From the NCBI GenBank assembly GCA_031265595.1, contig JAISCM010000193.1:1-6094 (forward strand): 6,094 bases of DNA, given 5' to 3'. Numbering within the stretch: the first letter of the stretch is position 1; the number at the start of each line of letters is the position of its first letter. Source of the stretch: Tannerellaceae bacterium. GTDB taxonomy: Bacteria > Bacteroidota > Bacteroidia > Bacteroidales > Tannerellaceae. The notes under the pieces are model-generated. The model was not told where the DNA came from, searched no databases, and worked only from the letters and a program-made list of their open reading frames with translations. This document shows, piece after piece, positions 4,683 through 6,094 of the stretch. Both the position numbers and the translations under genes were made by a program.

Positions 4683-6076
4683 TAGTTATGTACTATCGTG
4701 AACAGGCGGCTCCAGCGGATCTTTCCGTCGAACCAGCCACGGTCTTTATCTAAGGAAAGCCAGATAAGGATCGGTTTGCCTACTATATGGTCTTCGGGTA
4801 CGAATCCCCACGAACGGCTGTCGGCGCTTTTGTGGCGGTTGTCTCCCATCATCCAGTAATAATCATACGTAAAGGTATAGGCGGTTTCTTCCTTTCCGTT
4901 AATAAGTATCTTCCCGTCTTTTTCCTCTACTGTGTTATTTTCGTAATTCCGGATGCAACGGCTGTACAGGCCTACGTTTTGTCTGGTAAGCTCGATGGTG
5001 GCCCCTTTCTTCGGAATCCATAAAGGCCCGTAATTATCACGCGACCAACCGGTCTTGTAATCTACCGGATACATATAATTATCTCCGCCGGCTATATCCG
5101 GCTCAATTATTACTTTTTTTATAGTAGGCAACCTTTCGGCAATTTCCTTTCCTTTTTGCGTCAGAGGGAAATGGTACACCGGGTTATATTGTCCCGAAGC
5201 ATCAGGCGTAAAGCCTAAGTAAGACAATCGCTGTCCCGACGCCATCGCGCGGTCTTCTTTGCTTACATTCATTAGCCGGAACTGATCTTCCGTAATAATA
5301 GAGCCATCCGTTTCTACGAAGTAATTAAACTGCATCTTCTCCGGATTCTTAGCCGCTACGCCATCAATATATACCTGATTATTTACGATGAGCAGCGTGT
5401 CGCCCGGCATTCCTATGCAGCGTTTTACATAATTCTCCCGTTTGTCTACCGGGCGATAGATAATATCTCCGAAAGTAGTCTTATCCAACAGGATCGCCTC
5501 CCGGCCATACATTGCCACCAACGTATAGTAATCCGGATTCTGTACTTTTAAAGCAACGGTATCTCCGGCAGGGAAATTAAATACAACAATATCATCCCGC
5601 TTTACTTCTCCCAATCCGGCCACCCGCTTATAGCCCCATTCGGGCCAGTCAAGGTACGACTTTGTGTCAATAACAGGCAGGGTATTCTGCACCAACGGGA
5701 AAGCGATGGGCGTATTCGGCACCCTCGGCCCATAACTTAGTTTGCTTACAAATAAATAATCGCCCACCAGCAACGATTTCTCCAAAGAAGAACTGGGTAT
5801 CTGGTAATTCTGAAAAACAAACAGATTAATAAAATAAACGGCTATCAGGGCAAACAGTATATCGTCTACCCATTCCAACGCATGCCGTACAGAAGGATTC
5901 TTCGATTTCTTCCACCCACCCCAGGGAATTACTTTAGTCAGGAATATATCGCCCAATACGACAAGCCCCAACAGCAACCAGGCGTTCTGCATCCAAATGG
6001 CAAACAATGTATATATCAACGCCCATATACTGAACTTGATCCACTGCTTTTTAGGAATTTCTTTTAACTTAATCAT
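4682..6076 (-). CDS. lepB: Signal peptidase I, catalytically complete, with large periplasmic insertion (464 aa)
   Basis: Type I signal peptidase removes N-terminal signal peptides from exported proteins at the outer face of the inner membrane. Three hydrophobic segments lie at about 14-30, 32-48 and 72-90, the last directly before the catalytic domain. Box B is QIPSSSLEKSLLVGDYLFV (92-110), with Ser97 as the predicted nucleophile. Box D is YVKRCIGMPGD (216-226), with Lys218 as general base. Box E is GDNRHKSADSRSWGFVPEDH (411-430). The region between box D and box E (about 240-400) is much longer than in E. coli LepB (324 aa), as is usual in Bacteroidota. The start ATG (6076-6074) is followed at once by the first basic stretch and hydrophobic segment. 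Its stop overlaps the next gene's start by one base (TAATG). Only 18 bp upstream are in view, with no promoter. In relatives dapB often precedes it, which cannot be checked here. Confidence 0.94.
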   Translation of the reverse strand: MIKLKEIPKKQWIKFSIWALIYTLFAIWMQNAWLLLGLVVLGDIFLTKVIPWGGWKKSKNPSVRHALEWVDDILFALIAVYFINLFVFQNYQIPSSSLEKSLLVGDYLFVSKLSYGPRVPNTPIAFPLVQNTLPVIDTKSYLDWPEWGYKRVAGLGEVKRDDIVVFNFPAGDTVALKVQNPDYYTLVAMYGREAILLDKTTFGDIIYRPVDKRENYVKRCIGMPGDTLLIVNNQVYIDGVAAKNPEKMQFNYFVETDGSIITEDQFRLMNVSKEDRAMASGQRLSYLGFTPDASGQYNPVYHFPLTQKGKEIAERLPTIKKVIIEPDIAGGDNYMYPVDYKTGWSRDNYGPLWIPKKGATIELTRQNVGLYSRCIRNYENNTVEEKDGKILINGKEETAYTFTYDYYWMMGDNRHKSADSRSWGFVPEDHIVGKPILIWLSLDKDRGWFDGKIRWSRLFTIVHN

Positions 6077-6094
6077 AAAGTAATATTGTTAGTT

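Noticed and set aside
4787..5023. Plus-strand 78-codon frame within lepB
   Set aside because: It is antisense to the conserved box E region of the signal peptidase and has no independent support.

Overview
The window looks chromosomal and comes from a Bacteroidales bacterium, with a Parabacteroides-like feel. The evidence is a Bacteroidota-type promoter box (TAnnTTTG) before the one complete plus-strand gene, weak or absent Shine-Dalgarno sequences, protein sequences typical of the order, and a lepB-lepB-wbqC cluster. The genus is a guess.

Left end (1-949): The window opens inside the last 40 codons of a LuxR/NarL-type DNA-binding protein (stop at 125). The final 38 coding bases of that gene plus three more form a perfect 41-bp direct repeat (88-128) that recurs at 838-878. 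Between the two copies sit 709 bp of AT-rich DNA that looks inserted: removing one repeat copy and this DNA would leave only 74 bp between the regulator stop and the next gene. The insert holds a 9-C run, a small antitoxin-like ORF on the minus strand, a perfect 17-bp inverted repeat bounding 341 bp, four tandem 22-bp palindromic units, a strong hairpin with a competing partner, and a minus-strand promoter. No recombinase or transposase is present.

Middle (950-3205): One long gene encodes a PiT-type inorganic phosphate transporter with a PhoU/DUF47-like helical C-terminal domain fused to it. A Bacteroidota promoter and a 10-bp inverted repeat lie directly upstream.

Right (3208-6076): Three minus-strand genes form a tightly coupled operon read right to left: a catalytically complete signal peptidase I, a paralogue whose catalytic Ser and Lys are both replaced, and a WbqC-like protein. 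Junctions overlap by 1 nt (TAATG) and 4 nt (ATGA). The operon promoter lies beyond the right edge. It converges on the phosphate transporter with only 2 bp between stop codons, and a hairpin there may terminate both.

The most interesting items are the att-like 41-bp repeat with its compound insert, the possible 341-bp invertible segment, the 22-bp palindrome array, and the apparent pseudo-signal-peptidase encoded directly behind the active one.
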